Below are positions 1-5,256 of a DNA stretch of 8,894 nucleotides, in pieces. Position 1 is the stretch's first letter. Each line of letters begins with the position of its first letter. Under the pieces are notes generated by a model that searched no databases, was not told where the DNA came from, and worked only from the letters and a program-made list of their open reading frames with translations. The DNA comes from an uncultured Elusimicrobiales bacterium (GTDB lineage: Bacteria; Elusimicrobiota; Elusimicrobia; Elusimicrobiales; Elusimicrobiaceae): positions 1-8,894 of the forward strand of contig CALUQA010000017.1 of assembly GCA_944322775.1 (NCBI GenBank). The letters are read 5' to 3'. A program made the translations under genes and the position numbers.

Positions 1-165
1 CCGCGCTATAATTTGGTGGTGTTAAAAGTGCAGCGCGTGGTGGCAGACAAAAGCAAAGCCCGCGGGCGGCTGTGGCATGCGCGCGGGGACGGCACTTTTA
101 CCTTAGACGGCAAAGAAATCAATTTAAGCCGCCTGATGAAAGACAAACTGCCCCCCGGCCTGTAA
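1..165 (+). CDS. C-terminal fragment of a probable flavin reductase-like (FMN-binding split-barrel) protein
   Basis: Open from the first base in frame 1 to a TAA at 163-165, giving 54 residues of the C-terminus; the start lies off the left edge. The tail has a strand-like segment (NLVVLKVQRVVAD) followed by a W-H-x-R-G-D-G-T-F segment, then L-D-G-K-E-I-N-L and a short basic end. This order resembles, from memory, the C-terminus of flavin reductase-like proteins that bind FMN in a split barrel and use NAD(P)H, where a 'VLEVVKA' strand precedes 'HHRGxGxFxxxGExIxL'. It is followed directly by an intrinsic terminator, so it ends its transcription unit. The FMN-binding part is not visible, so the family assignment is tentative; that it is a real coding end is much surer because of frame, codon use and the terminator. 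Confidence 0.5.
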   Translation, partial: PRYNLVVLKVQRVVADKSKARGRLWHARGDGTFTLDGKEINLSRLMKDKLPPGL

Positions 166-176
166 TTTGCCAAAAT

Positions 177-202
177 AAAACCCCGCTTGAAGCGGGGTTT
201 TT
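177..202. terminator. Bidirectional intrinsic terminator
   Basis: Stem CCCCGCT (181-187) pairs with AGCGGGG (191-197) around a 3-base loop, with AAAA on the left (177-180) and TTTTT on the right (198-202). It gives a U-tract on the plus strand after the flavin reductase-like gene and a shorter one on the minus strand directly after the stop codon of the DUF1893 lipoprotein gene at 204. It therefore separates two convergent genes and can serve both. Confidence 0.88.
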
Positions 203-203
203 G

Positions 204-707
204 TTATTTGGGGTTCACCAAATTTTCAAAGCCTTGTTTTATTTTGGGATAGGCGTCCTGTGCGTCGTCTAAACTGCGTGCTAGCGTTTCCATGGGGCAG
301 CTGCCCGTTTTGCTGCGGTTTAAAATATAGGGCACCGTTTTGGCGGCCGTATATTTGATGTTGTATTTTTCAAGTATGGGGATGGCTTCCTGCGAAAGCA
401 TGCCCGTGTGCAGTTCTTTGGCGCCGCCGTACGCAAGCAGCAAAGAAGAGGCTCGGCCCGTCACTTTGTCATACACATAAGCGTCTTTAAGGCCGCCGGC
501 GTTTAAAGCGTCAAACATAGGCTGCAGTCCCCGTCCGTCATAGACGGAAATTTGCCCGTCCGGCAAAGCCACCACCAAAGCATGCGCGGCCGAAAGCGCC
601 TGCACTTTTTGGCGCATTTGCTTAGGCGTTAGGTCCGCCGTGGTCGGCGCTGCGGCACAGCCGGCCAAAAGAAGAAAAGACAAAAGCGTTATTTTAAGTT
701 TGTTCAT
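204..707 (-). CDS. Lipoprotein carrying a DUF1893 (TM1506-like, cytidine deaminase-like fold) domain
   Basis: 167 aa. Residues 1-17 are a lipoprotein signal: MNKLK, a hydrophobic stretch, then the lipobox L-L-A-G-C17, so the mature protein should be lipid-anchored at Cys17. From about residue 27 to the end it matches my recollection of DUF1893, typified by Thermotoga maritima TM1506: a DGRGLQPMF segment (57-65), D80-K-V-T-G-R-A-S-S-L-L-L (deaminase-like helix), G-A-K-E-L-H-T-G-M-L-S, V-P-Y-I-L-N-R, and the C137-P-M-E140 motif. TM1506 has a cytidine deaminase-like fold and no settled function. DUF1893 proteins are normally short and cytosolic, so the export signal is unusual. The start is supported by AGAGGA seven or eight bases upstream. 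It lies 45 bp after the MalY-like gene on the same strand and is probably cotranscribed with it. The substrate is unknown. Confidence 0.82.
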   Translation of the reverse strand: MNKLKITLLSFLLLAGCAAAPTTADLTPKQMRQKVQALSAAHALVVALPDGQISVYDGRGLQPMFDALNAGGLKDAYVYDKVTGRASSLLLAYGGAKELHTGMLSQEAIPILEKYNIKYTAAKTVPYILNRSKTGSCPMETLARSLDDAQDAYPKIKQGFENLVNPK

Positions 708-722
708 TTTTTATTCCTCTTT

Positions 723-750
723 TAAAGTATACCCGCTGGAGCGGACTTTA
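723..750. other. Imperfect hairpin in the spacer between the MalY-like and lipoprotein genes
   Basis: TAAAGT (723-728) pairs with ACTTTA (745-750) and CCGC (733-736) with GCGG (741-744), with a 4-base bulge ATAC (729-732) and a TGGA loop. It sits just after the lyase stop codon in the transcript. No U-tract follows on the minus strand, so it is not a standard terminator; it could stabilise or attenuate the message between the two genes. Weak evidence. Confidence 0.3.
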
Positions 751-752
751 GG

Positions 753-1919
753 TCAAGCCTTTAATTTGTCCCACGCGTCGGCCAAGCGTTCCAGCGCCGT
801 TTGCAGCAACGCCCGAGGGCAGGCAATGTTTATGCGTATAAAACCCTCCCCCTCCGGGCCGTATTGTGCCCCGGGGTTTATGCGCACGCCGGCTTTACGC
901 AGTTGTGCACACAGCCAAGCGGAAGGCTTGCCCAGCCGGCGGCAGTCCGCCCACACCAAATAGGTGCCTTCCAACTCGCTCACAGGCACATCGGGCAGGC
1001 GGCGGGCAAAAAAATCTTTTAAAAACAAAAAGTTTTCATGCAAATAAACGTTGAGTTCGTCCAGCCAGTCGGCCCCTTCGTTATAGGCGGCTATCAGCCC
1101 TTCCGTGCCAAAGCAGCCTATGCCGCCCGTTTCCGTTTTTTCAAGGCCGTGTTTAATTTGTTCGCGCACGGTTTCGTCGGCGGCAAAAATATTGGCCGCC
1201 TGCAGGCCCGCCAAATTAAACGCCTTGCTGGGCGAGGTGCAGGTAATGCTGTATTTTAAAAACTCGGGCGACAGCGAGGCAAAAGGTGTATAGCGCACGC
1301 CGGGGGCGGTCAGCTCGCAATGTATTTCGTCCGCCACGACAAACACATGGTGGCGCAGGCAAATTTCCCCCACGCGGTACAGTTCCTGTGCGCTCCACAC
1401 GCGTCCGACGGGGTTGTGCGGGTTGCACAGAAAAAGGATTTTGGCCTGCGGGTCGGCGGCTTTTTTCTCCAGGTCGGCAAAGTCCATTTCCCAGCGGCCG
1501 TTTTGCTGGCGCAGCGGGTTGGAAAGCACCTCACAGCGGTAATTTTTTATTACGGAAAAAAAGCAATTGTACACCGGCGTCTGCAGGATAACTTTATCCC
1601 CCTGCCGGCTGACGGCCGCCAACACGGCCGCCAAAGCGGGCACCACGCCCGTGACGGGCAAAATCCAATCGCTTTGCAGCTGCCAGCCGTGGCGGCGGGC
1701 AAACCAGCCGATCACCGCCTGGCGATAGTCTTCATCGGGCAGTGTATAGCCGTAAATGGCATGCTGGGCCCTTTTAATAAGGGCCTGCGTTACGGCGGGG
1801 GCGGTTTTAAAGTCCATATCTGCCACCCACATGGGGATTTCGTCCTCCCGCGCGGGGTTGGCCCATTTCAAACTGTGTGTGCCCTGGCGGGGCACGATTT
1901 CGTCAAAATTGTATTTCAC
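753..1919 (-). CDS. MalY/PatB-family PLP-dependent aminotransferase-like C-S (cystathionine beta-) lyase
   Basis: 388 aa from a GTG start at 1919-1917. The open frame runs further upstream, but GTG has AGAGGA (1926-1931) at 6-base spacing and gives the family-typical N-terminus (M-K-Y-N-F-D-E-I-V-P-R-x-G-T-x-S-x-K-W). Fold-type I PLP enzyme: the P-M-W-V-A-D-M-D-F segment (29-37), Y-G-Y-T (56-59), C-N-P-H-N-P-V-G-R (165-173), D197 in A-D-E-I-H for the pyridine nitrogen, and Schiff-base lysine K232 in S-P-S-K-A-F-N-L-A-G. An R-I-N-I-A-C-P-R segment near the end carries a candidate carboxylate-binding arginine. Family members split the C-S bond of cystathionine or cysteine, giving pyruvate, ammonia and a thiol or H2S; E. 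coli MalY also represses the maltose system. Cytosolic. Which substrate is used here cannot be read from sequence. It is first in a probable operon with the DUF1893 lipoprotein. Confidence 0.92.
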   Translation of the reverse strand: MKYNFDEIVPRQGTHSLKWANPAREDEIPMWVADMDFKTAPAVTQALIKRAQHAIYGYTLPDEDYRQAVIGWFARRHGWQLQSDWILPVTGVVPALAAVLAAVSRQGDKVILQTPVYNCFFSVIKNYRCEVLSNPLRQQNGRWEMDFADLEKKAADPQAKILFLCNPHNPVGRVWSAQELYRVGEICLRHHVFVVADEIHCELTAPGVRYTPFASLSPEFLKYSITCTSPSKAFNLAGLQAANIFAADETVREQIKHGLEKTETGGIGCFGTEGLIAAYNEGADWLDELNVYLHENFLFLKDFFARRLPDVPVSELEGTYLVWADCRRLGKPSAWLCAQLRKAGVRINPGAQYGPEGEGFIRINIACPRALLQTALERLADAWDKLKA

Positions 1920-1938
1920 GGTTTTTCCTCTTTTTGCT

Positions 1939-1966
1939 ATTGTAGCAAACCTTGACATTTTGTGTA
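1939..1966 (-). promoter_or_regulatory. Probable sigma-70 promoter of the MalY-like operon
   Basis: Read on the minus strand: -35 TACACA (1966-1961, four of six consensus bases), 16-base spacer, -10 TACAAT (1944-1939, five of six). The start of transcription would fall near 1932, just ahead of the AGAGGA ribosome binding site, giving a very short leader. It is interleaved with the opposing promoter of the gene at 2035. Confidence 0.5.
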
Positions 1967-1979
1967 TGTCCCCTATACT
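1952..1979 (+). promoter_or_regulatory. Sigma-70 promoter of the secreted protein gene
   Basis: A perfect -35 TTGACA (1952-1957), a 16-base spacer and -10 TATACT (1974-1979, five of six). Transcription would start near 1986, leaving a leader of about 50 bases before the ATG at 2035. It overlaps the opposing MalY promoter. Confidence 0.75.
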
Positions 1980-2034
1980 ATATGGGCTTGAAATGGGACG
2001 CAGAGCGATTAAACTATATAAAAGGGGGCAGGTT

Positions 2035-3054
2035 ATGAAAAAGATACTCCTGACTGTTTTTTTGTTAGGCAACGCGCTAGCATTAAACGCCTGGGTATTT
2101 TTGGATAGTGCAGACCCCGCAGGCGCAGGTTGGCTGTTGCCTAAAATGCTTTCCGGCAAACAAGTGCGCGTTTGCGTGGACGTCATGCAGCGCGTGGACG
2201 GAAAGAGCGAGCTTTACCACGGCGACCAGCAAGCCGCCTATTATGCCATGAGCGCGCAGATAGTCTATAACGCCTATCAAAACTGGTTTGACAATTTGCG
2301 CGACCAAATCCGCCATTCCAACCGCAAAAAAGAATTTAAAGATTTGCTGGCCGTGCTGCCCAAACGCGCGCCCATACAATTTATTAACATCAGCCCGTCT
2401 GCCAAGGTGTATAAATCCTGCCGCGACTATGCGCAAGGCGAAGTGGATTTGCGCGTGCGGGCCACGCTTTATCCCACTCAAACGGACCAGCCCGAAAAAG
2501 GCTTTGTCACTTTCCGCTTAATGCCGGACAATACGGGCCTTATGGGCAAAGCGGCGGCGGACGCGCCGGCCTCTTCACTGACGGCGGCCTTGCGCCAGAC
2601 GGGATATACGCTGGGGTTGGCTTCCGCCACGGCAGTAAAAGACGGCTTAGGCAGCCCCGTTTTTGCGGTGAAAGACGAGCAGCCCTCCGTAATGGACAAA
2701 GCCCCCGCCTTGACCTGCGACGACGCGGAAGGCTTGGCCAACTTGGCCGATTTCTTTATGGCAAAGCCCAACTCCCCCCGTACGCACGGCTGGCTGAGCT
2801 TCTGCCCGCAGCGTGACGTGGCCTATGCAGGCGGCGTGCCTGTAAAAATTACACCGCAGGAAAAACAAGCCTTGCAAGCCTATGCCACGCAAGAGGCGCA
2901 AGGCCCTGCCCCGCTGGCAGGCAAAGTATCTGCCGCGCGGGAAAAGGCCGTGCAGTATCTGCGCGTCAAGCAAGCGCGCCAAGGTAAACTGCAGCAGCAG
3001 TTGCAGCACCGGGCCGCAGAGGCGTTCAAGAAAACCAAAGAAGCGCAACGTTAA
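2035..3054 (+). CDS. Secreted protein resembling a metzincin metalloprotease with lost zinc ligands
   Basis: 339 aa. ATG at 2035 is preceded by GGGGG (2024-2028) at 6-base spacing and by a good promoter; longer upstream starts would cross that promoter and overlap the MalY gene. Residues 1-20 form a Sec signal peptide (MKK, hydrophobic core). Four cysteines (47, 129, 228, 257) could form two disulfides. Residues 187-197 (R-Q-T-G-Y-T-L-G-L-A-S) align position by position with the metzincin helix H-E-x-x-H-x-x-G-x-x-H/D, but all three ligand positions (R187, Y191, S197) and the catalytic Glu (Q188) are changed. P-S-V-M-D (217-221) sits where a Met-turn would be, followed by L-T-C-D-D-A-E-G-L. 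The C-terminus (about 275-339) is charged, Gln/Ala-rich and probably helical. The likely reading is an exported, catalytically dead relative; the exact family was not identified. It ends its unit at a terminator. Confidence 0.7.
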   Translation: MKKILLTVFLLGNALALNAWVFLDSADPAGAGWLLPKMLSGKQVRVCVDVMQRVDGKSELYHGDQQAAYYAMSAQIVYNAYQNWFDNLRDQIRHSNRKKEFKDLLAVLPKRAPIQFINISPSAKVYKSCRDYAQGEVDLRVRATLYPTQTDQPEKGFVTFRLMPDNTGLMGKAAADAPASSLTAALRQTGYTLGLASATAVKDGLGSPVFAVKDEQPSVMDKAPALTCDDAEGLANLADFFMAKPNSPRTHGWLSFCPQRDVAYAGGVPVKITPQEKQALQAYATQEAQGPAPLAGKVSAAREKAVQYLRVKQARQGKLQQQLQHRAAEAFKKTKEAQR

Positions 3055-3059
3055 ATTTT

Positions 3060-3087
3060 CCCCCGAAAGCATATTTCGGGGGTTTTT
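3060..3087 (+). terminator. Intrinsic terminator of the secreted protein gene
   Basis: Nine-pair stem CCCCCGAAA (3060-3068) with TTTCGGGGG (3074-3082), 5-base loop GCATA, followed by TTTTT (3083-3087). It starts six bases after the stop codon. Confidence 0.9.
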
Positions 3088-3116
3088 ATTGGCTTAAGAA
3101 AGGGCCGCCTAAGAAT

Positions 3117-3125
3117 TGCTATAAT
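3117..3125 (+). promoter_or_regulatory. Extended -10 promoter of the pyrophosphatase gene
   Basis: TGC directly before a perfect TATAAT (3120-3125) forms an extended -10 element. No convincing -35 is seen at 17-18 bases; the region around 3096-3101 (AAGAAA) is weak. The leader would be about 24 bases, with AGAGGA at 3146-3151 as ribosome binding site. Confidence 0.7.
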
Positions 3126-3155
3126 CATAAATAGACTAATAAAAAAGAGGACAAA

Positions 3156-3734
3156 ATGTTTGCAAATTTTAACCCCTGGCACCATGTTTCGCCGGGTGAC
3201 AAAGACACGTTGCCGTATGTGGTAAACGGCATTATAGAAATCCCCAAAGGCACCCGCGCCAAATACGAGCTGGACAAAGCCAGCGGCCTTTTGCGCCTGG
3301 ACCGCGTGCTTTATTCTTCGGTATATTATCCGGCCAACTATGGTTTTATTCCCCGCACGCTGGGCGAGGACAAAGACCCACTGGATATTCTTATTTTATC
3401 CCAGGCCGAAGTGGTGCCCATGTGCATTGTGCCGGCGCGCATTATCGGCGTTATGCGCATGTTGGACAACGGCGAAGCCGATGACAAAATTATCGGCGTG
3501 GCGCAGGGCGACCCCAACGTAAGCCACTATACCGACGTGGAACAACTGCCCGAGCACCTGATATCGGAAACAATGAGCTTTTTTGAAGATTACAAAAAAC
3601 TGGAAAATAAGACGGTGGTGGTGGAAAAAATCTTTGATAAGAAAACGGCCATCAAGATTTTGCAGGAGGCGTTTATCGCTTACGAAGAAAAATTCGTCAC
3701 CTACAGCAATTTTTCCCGTTTGAAAGACAAATAA
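3156..3734 (+). CDS. ppa: Family I inorganic pyrophosphatase
   Basis: 192 aa, close to the usual bacterial length of about 175-180. It hydrolyses pyrophosphate to two phosphates in the cytosol, with Mg2+, pulling biosynthetic reactions forward. The active-site pattern is intact: I-P-K-G (29-32), K36-Y-E38, D49-R50, Y58-Y-P-A-N-Y62-G-F-I-P, the metal-binding D72-x-D74-P-L-D77, a D-D-K segment (109-111) and Y146-K147. The signature D-x-D-P-L-D has Lys73 where Gly, Ser, Asp or Asn is usual, a small departure that leaves the three aspartates in place. ATG at 3156 has AGAGGA four bases upstream and its own extended -10 promoter; with terminators on both sides it is monocistronic. Confidence 0.95.
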   Translation: MFANFNPWHHVSPGDKDTLPYVVNGIIEIPKGTRAKYELDKASGLLRLDRVLYSSVYYPANYGFIPRTLGEDKDPLDILILSQAEVVPMCIVPARIIGVMRMLDNGEADDKIIGVAQGDPNVSHYTDVEQLPEHLISETMSFFEDYKKLENKTVVVEKIFDKKTAIKILQEAFIAYEEKFVTYSNFSRLKDK

Positions 3735-3748
3735 GCCGTTTTTCCGTC

Positions 3749-3778
3749 AAAAAAGCGCCTTTTTTAAGGCGCTTTTTT
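3749..3778. terminator. Bidirectional intrinsic terminator between ppa and the MarR/SnoaL operon
   Basis: Stem GCGCCTT (3755-3761) with AAGGCGC (3766-3772), TTTT loop, flanked by six A (3749-3754) and six T (3773-3778). It gives a U-tract in both directions. It follows the ppa stop by 14 bases and is also the nearest strong terminator for the minus-strand operon ending at 3938. Confidence 0.9.
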
Positions 3779-3858
3779 ATTGTTTAAATGGCGGTTTTGT
3801 ACAGCACGCTATGGACTGTTAACGCAAAATTGGCGGCAGGAATATTTGCTTTTGCTTA

Positions 3859-3892
3859 TTAAACGGCTAAAAATGGCATAGGAGCCGTTTAA
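3859..3892. repeat. Ten-base-pair inverted repeat without U-tract
   Basis: TTAAACGGCT (3859-3868) pairs perfectly with AGCCGTTTAA (3883-3892) around a 14-base loop, in the 3' region of the MarR/SnoaL operon. Neither strand has a run of T after it, so it is not a plain intrinsic terminator. It could be a message-stabilising stem or a protein site. The rest of 3779-3937 shows nothing I can name. Confidence 0.45.
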
Positions 3893-3937
3893 AGTTTTGG
3901 GGTATACAAGATGGCTGGCCAACCCCTATTGGACGTG

Positions 3938-4351
3938 TTAGCACGCTCCAATGGCCTTCATAATGGCAATCAGGCCTTCGGCCGCCACGTCATTAACAAT
4001 TTTGCCTTCTTTATCAAAATAATAAAAGTTCATAAACCGTGCGGAAAAAGTTTTATGGGTGGGTTTTATGCCCAGGAACTCTCCGTCATGCGTGCCGCTG
4101 CAAATCCAGCTGACGGCAACGATATTGTTTTCCGCCACCATGGTTTCGGCTTTCCACTGCACATTGGAGAACCCGGAACGCAAAAAGTGGACCACAGACA
4201 AATACCCTTCCCCTCCGATAAGCGGCGTAGGAGAGACCGGGGTAATAAACTGGGCCGTGGAGCTGATTAATTCATTGGCCAAATTTAAGTCGGCCGTGTT
4301 GATCATGGTTTCAAATTTTTTCATGCTTTGTTTATTGGCTTGCGTATTCAT
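3938..4351 (-). CDS. SnoaL-like / NTF2-fold protein (ester cyclase-type)
   Basis: 137 aa, single NTF2-like domain of normal SnoaL length. Seen: a helical N-terminus, P-L-I-G-G-E-G-Y (43-50) followed by a helix and F-L-R-S-G-F-S-N-V-Q-W, the strand M-V-A-E-N-N-I-V-A-V-S-W, the G-T-H-D-G-E-F-L-G-I-K-P-T segment typical of this group, and a strand with F-D-K-E-G-K-I-V. Family members include polyketide cyclases, isomerase-like enzymes and many small-molecule binders of unknown role; the ligand cannot be read here. ATG at 4351 has GGAG (4357-4360) five bases upstream. It is the second gene of an operon, 13 bp after the MarR gene, so its expression should respond to whatever that regulator senses. 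Confidence 0.85.
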   Translation of the reverse strand: MNTQANKQSMKKFETMINTADLNLANELISSTAQFITPVSPTPLIGGEGYLSVVHFLRSGFSNVQWKAETMVAENNIVAVSWICSGTHDGEFLGIKPTHKTFSARFMNFYYFDKEGKIVNDVAAEGLIAIMKAIGAC

Positions 4352-4364
4352 AAAAACTCCGTTT

Positions 4365-4781
4365 TTATATGTTTTTTAAAATTTTTTCCAGCAGGCCGTC
4401 CAATTGGGACAGTTCTTCTTTGGTAAGGTTTTTATACAGGGTACTATTTAACTGTTTGGATATACTTTCAAAAACAGGCTTAAATTTTATGCCCTTTTCC
4501 GCCAGGCTGATATAGGTAACCCGACTGTCGGCGGTTGATTTTTCCCTTTTTACAAAACCCATGTTTTCCAGCTTATCAATCAGTACGGTAACCGTTGCTT
4601 TTGTTTTGCCTATTTTTTCCGCCAGTTCTTGCATCGTTACTTTTTTATGTTGATACAAAACAACCAAAATATCGCCGTGGGAAGGAGCCAAATTGGCATA
4701 ATTGTATTCTTTTAATTTGGCGGTGATAAAGCAATTGCCCGCACCTGAAATTTTGGACACCAACGATAGAATTTTATTCAT
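4365..4781 (-). CDS. MarR-family transcriptional regulator, probably autoregulatory
   Basis: 138 aa, usual MarR length. Helix 1 spans about residues 3-25; the winged helix-turn-helix spans about 34-95 (V-T-M-Q-E-L-A-E-K-I-G-K-T, recognition helix K-A-T-V-T-V-L-I-D-K-L-E-N, then wing R-E-K-S-T-A-D85-S-R87-V-T-Y-I-S-L with the conserved D-x-R). The C-terminal helices serve dimerisation. One cysteine, Cys17, lies in helix 1, near where OhrR-type regulators hold their redox-sensing Cys; whether it senses anything is inference. Its promoter spacer contains a 20-bp palindrome, as expected for self-repression. The predicted transcription start falls at or beside the ATG and only AAGG (4784-4787) lies upstream, two bases away, so the message may be leaderless. 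It is more AT-rich than the left-hand genes. Confidence 0.92.
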   Translation of the reverse strand: MNKILSLVSKISGAGNCFITAKLKEYNYANLAPSHGDILVVLYQHKKVTMQELAEKIGKTKATVTVLIDKLENMGFVKREKSTADSRVTYISLAEKGIKFKPVFESISKQLNSTLYKNLTKEELSQLDGLLEKILKNI

Positions 4782-4787
4782 AGCCTT

Positions 4788-4816
4788 ATTATAGTTAGAT
4801 ACCTAACTATTGTCAA
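4788..4816 (-). promoter_or_regulatory. Consensus sigma-70 promoter of the MarR operon
   Basis: On the minus strand TTGACA (4816-4811), exactly 17 bases, TATAAT (4793-4788): both boxes and the spacing match consensus. Transcription should start around 4781-4782, at the MarR start codon. Confidence 0.9.
4791..4810. promoter_or_regulatory. Probable MarR operator palindrome
   Basis: ATAGTTAG (4791-4798) and CTAACTAT (4803-4810) are perfect inverted arms around ATAC, a 20-bp dyad of the size MarR dimers bind. It fills the promoter spacer and covers half of the -10 box, so binding would block RNA polymerase. Confidence 0.85.
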
Positions 4817-4860
4817 TATATCCGGTGTTTCAAAAGAATTTTACGCCTGTGTATGTTGGA

Positions 4861-4870
4861 AAAAGTGGGC
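4861..4870. repeat. Inverted partial copy of the CCCCCAC repeat
   Basis: AAAAAGTGGG is the exact reverse complement of 4962-4971 in the third CCCCCAC copy. The two bound a segment of about 110 bp. It may be the outer end of a decayed small element, but ten bases alone is weak. Confidence 0.35.
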
Positions 4871-4871
4871 C

Positions 4872-5040
4872 GAGGATAAAAATACGTTTCCAAACTGCCA
4901 GGGAGACTAAAAAAATAGTGTCCCCCACTTTTGCTTAAGTTACTGTCCCCCACTTTTGTCCCCCACTTTTTCATGAAAATACCTTGAAATACCTTTAAAA
5001 CCCTTTAAATAAATTGCTATCTTCCCCGTCGTAAAAAGAC
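4872..5040. other. Intergenic stretch without a credible gene
   Basis: Between the inverted partial repeat and the minus-strand terminator I see the CCCCCAC repeats and, at about 4976-5000, two short AT-rich near-repeats (AAATACCTT and a following variant). A 101-codon minus-strand frame at 4940-5245 passes through here, but it has no good ribosome binding site, runs across a terminator hairpin and the repeats, and has unconvincing composition. I do not call it a gene. Confidence 0.6.
4919..4971. repeat. Triple TGTCCCCCACTTTT repeat
   Basis: Three direct copies: TGTCCCCCACTTTTG at 4919-4933 and 4944-4958, and TGTCCCCCACTTTTT at 4957-4971, the last two overlapping by two bases. The third runs into the 12-bp palindrome TTTTCATGAAAA (4968-4979). 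No transposase lies nearby. Spacing is irregular and there are no true spacers, so this is not a CRISPR array. It looks like part of a dispersed intergenic repeat or the remains of an element end. Confidence 0.65.
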
Positions 5041-5076
5041 AAAAAAAGAGCCCGCTTCGTCTAAGAAACGGGCTCT
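5041..5076 (-). terminator. Strong intrinsic terminator for the restriction/nuclease operon
   Basis: On the minus strand, AGAGCCCG (5076-5069) pairs with CGGGCTCT (5054-5047); inside, GAA and TTC (5065-5067 and 5056-5058) can extend the stem. It is followed by a run of T (5047-5041). It lies about 200 bases after the last gene of the operon, giving that message a long 3' untranslated region full of hairpins. Confidence 0.88.
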
Positions 5077-5103
5077 CGTCTAAATACGGAGTGTGTAGTT
5101 GTG

Positions 5104-5118
5104 CCAGCAATATGCTGG
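5104..5118. repeat. Small hairpin in the operon 3' region
   Basis: CCAGCA (5104-5109) pairs with TGCTGG (5113-5118) around ATA. It sits between the larger hairpin at 5131-5157 and the terminator. Confidence 0.5.
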
Positions 5119-5130
5119 AATATTTATAGC

Positions 5131-5157
5131 TAAATACCCTGATAAACAGGGTATTTA
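5131..5157. repeat. Eleven-base-pair hairpin built from the CAGGGTATTT motif
   Basis: TAAATACCCTG (5131-5141) pairs perfectly with CAGGGTATTTA (5147-5157) around ATAAA. No U-tract follows on either strand. It is followed at once by the odd palindrome GGGAAATTCCC (5160-5170). Confidence 0.65.
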
Positions 5158-5228
5158 CAGGGAAATTCCCCCTTTTGCGCTTATTCTTAGTTACTTTTAA
5201 GCAGTACTTTCCCAATACAGATTCTTTA

Positions 5229-5256
5229 AATTCCCTACACAGCAAAACAGGGAATT
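5229..5256. repeat. Eight-base-pair inverted repeat, AATTCCCT / AGGGAATT
   Basis: AATTCCCT (5229-5236) pairs with AGGGAATT (5249-5256) around a 12-base loop, starting 14 bases after the end of the last operon gene on the minus strand. It shares the AGGGWA core with the hairpin and palindrome at 5131-5170. Confidence 0.5.

Noticed and set aside
1756..2034. Upstream start for the secreted protein gene (432 codons)
   Set aside because: It would overlap the MalY-like gene and bury the signal peptide; the ATG at 2035 has a ribosome binding site, promoter and signal peptide.
1920..2186. N-terminal extension of the MalY-like frame to an ATG at 2186 (477 codons)
   Set aside because: The extension covers two promoters and the start of the divergent secreted protein gene, and the family N-terminus begins at the GTG at 1919, which has a well-placed AGAGGA.
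3911..4270. 119-codon plus-strand frame opposite the SnoaL-like gene
   Set aside because: Antisense to a gene with clear family motifs, operon context and ribosome binding site; no signal of its own.
4919..4971. CRISPR array
   Set aside because: Only three 15-base units, spaced 10 bases apart and then overlapping, with no spacers of 25-40 bases and no cas genes.
4861..4979. Intact insertion sequence
   Set aside because: The segment is too short to encode a transposase and no target-site duplication is evident; recorded only as repeats.
5041..5120. tRNA-like element or attachment site near the GC-rich hairpin
   Set aside because: No cloverleaf, T-loop consensus or CCA end could be found; the hairpin with its T-run is explained as an intrinsic terminator.
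4940..5245. 101-codon minus-strand open frame
   Set aside because: It crosses a strong terminator, two hairpins and the CCCCCAC repeats, has no good ribosome binding site, and its translation resembles no known protein; probably read-through of repeats.
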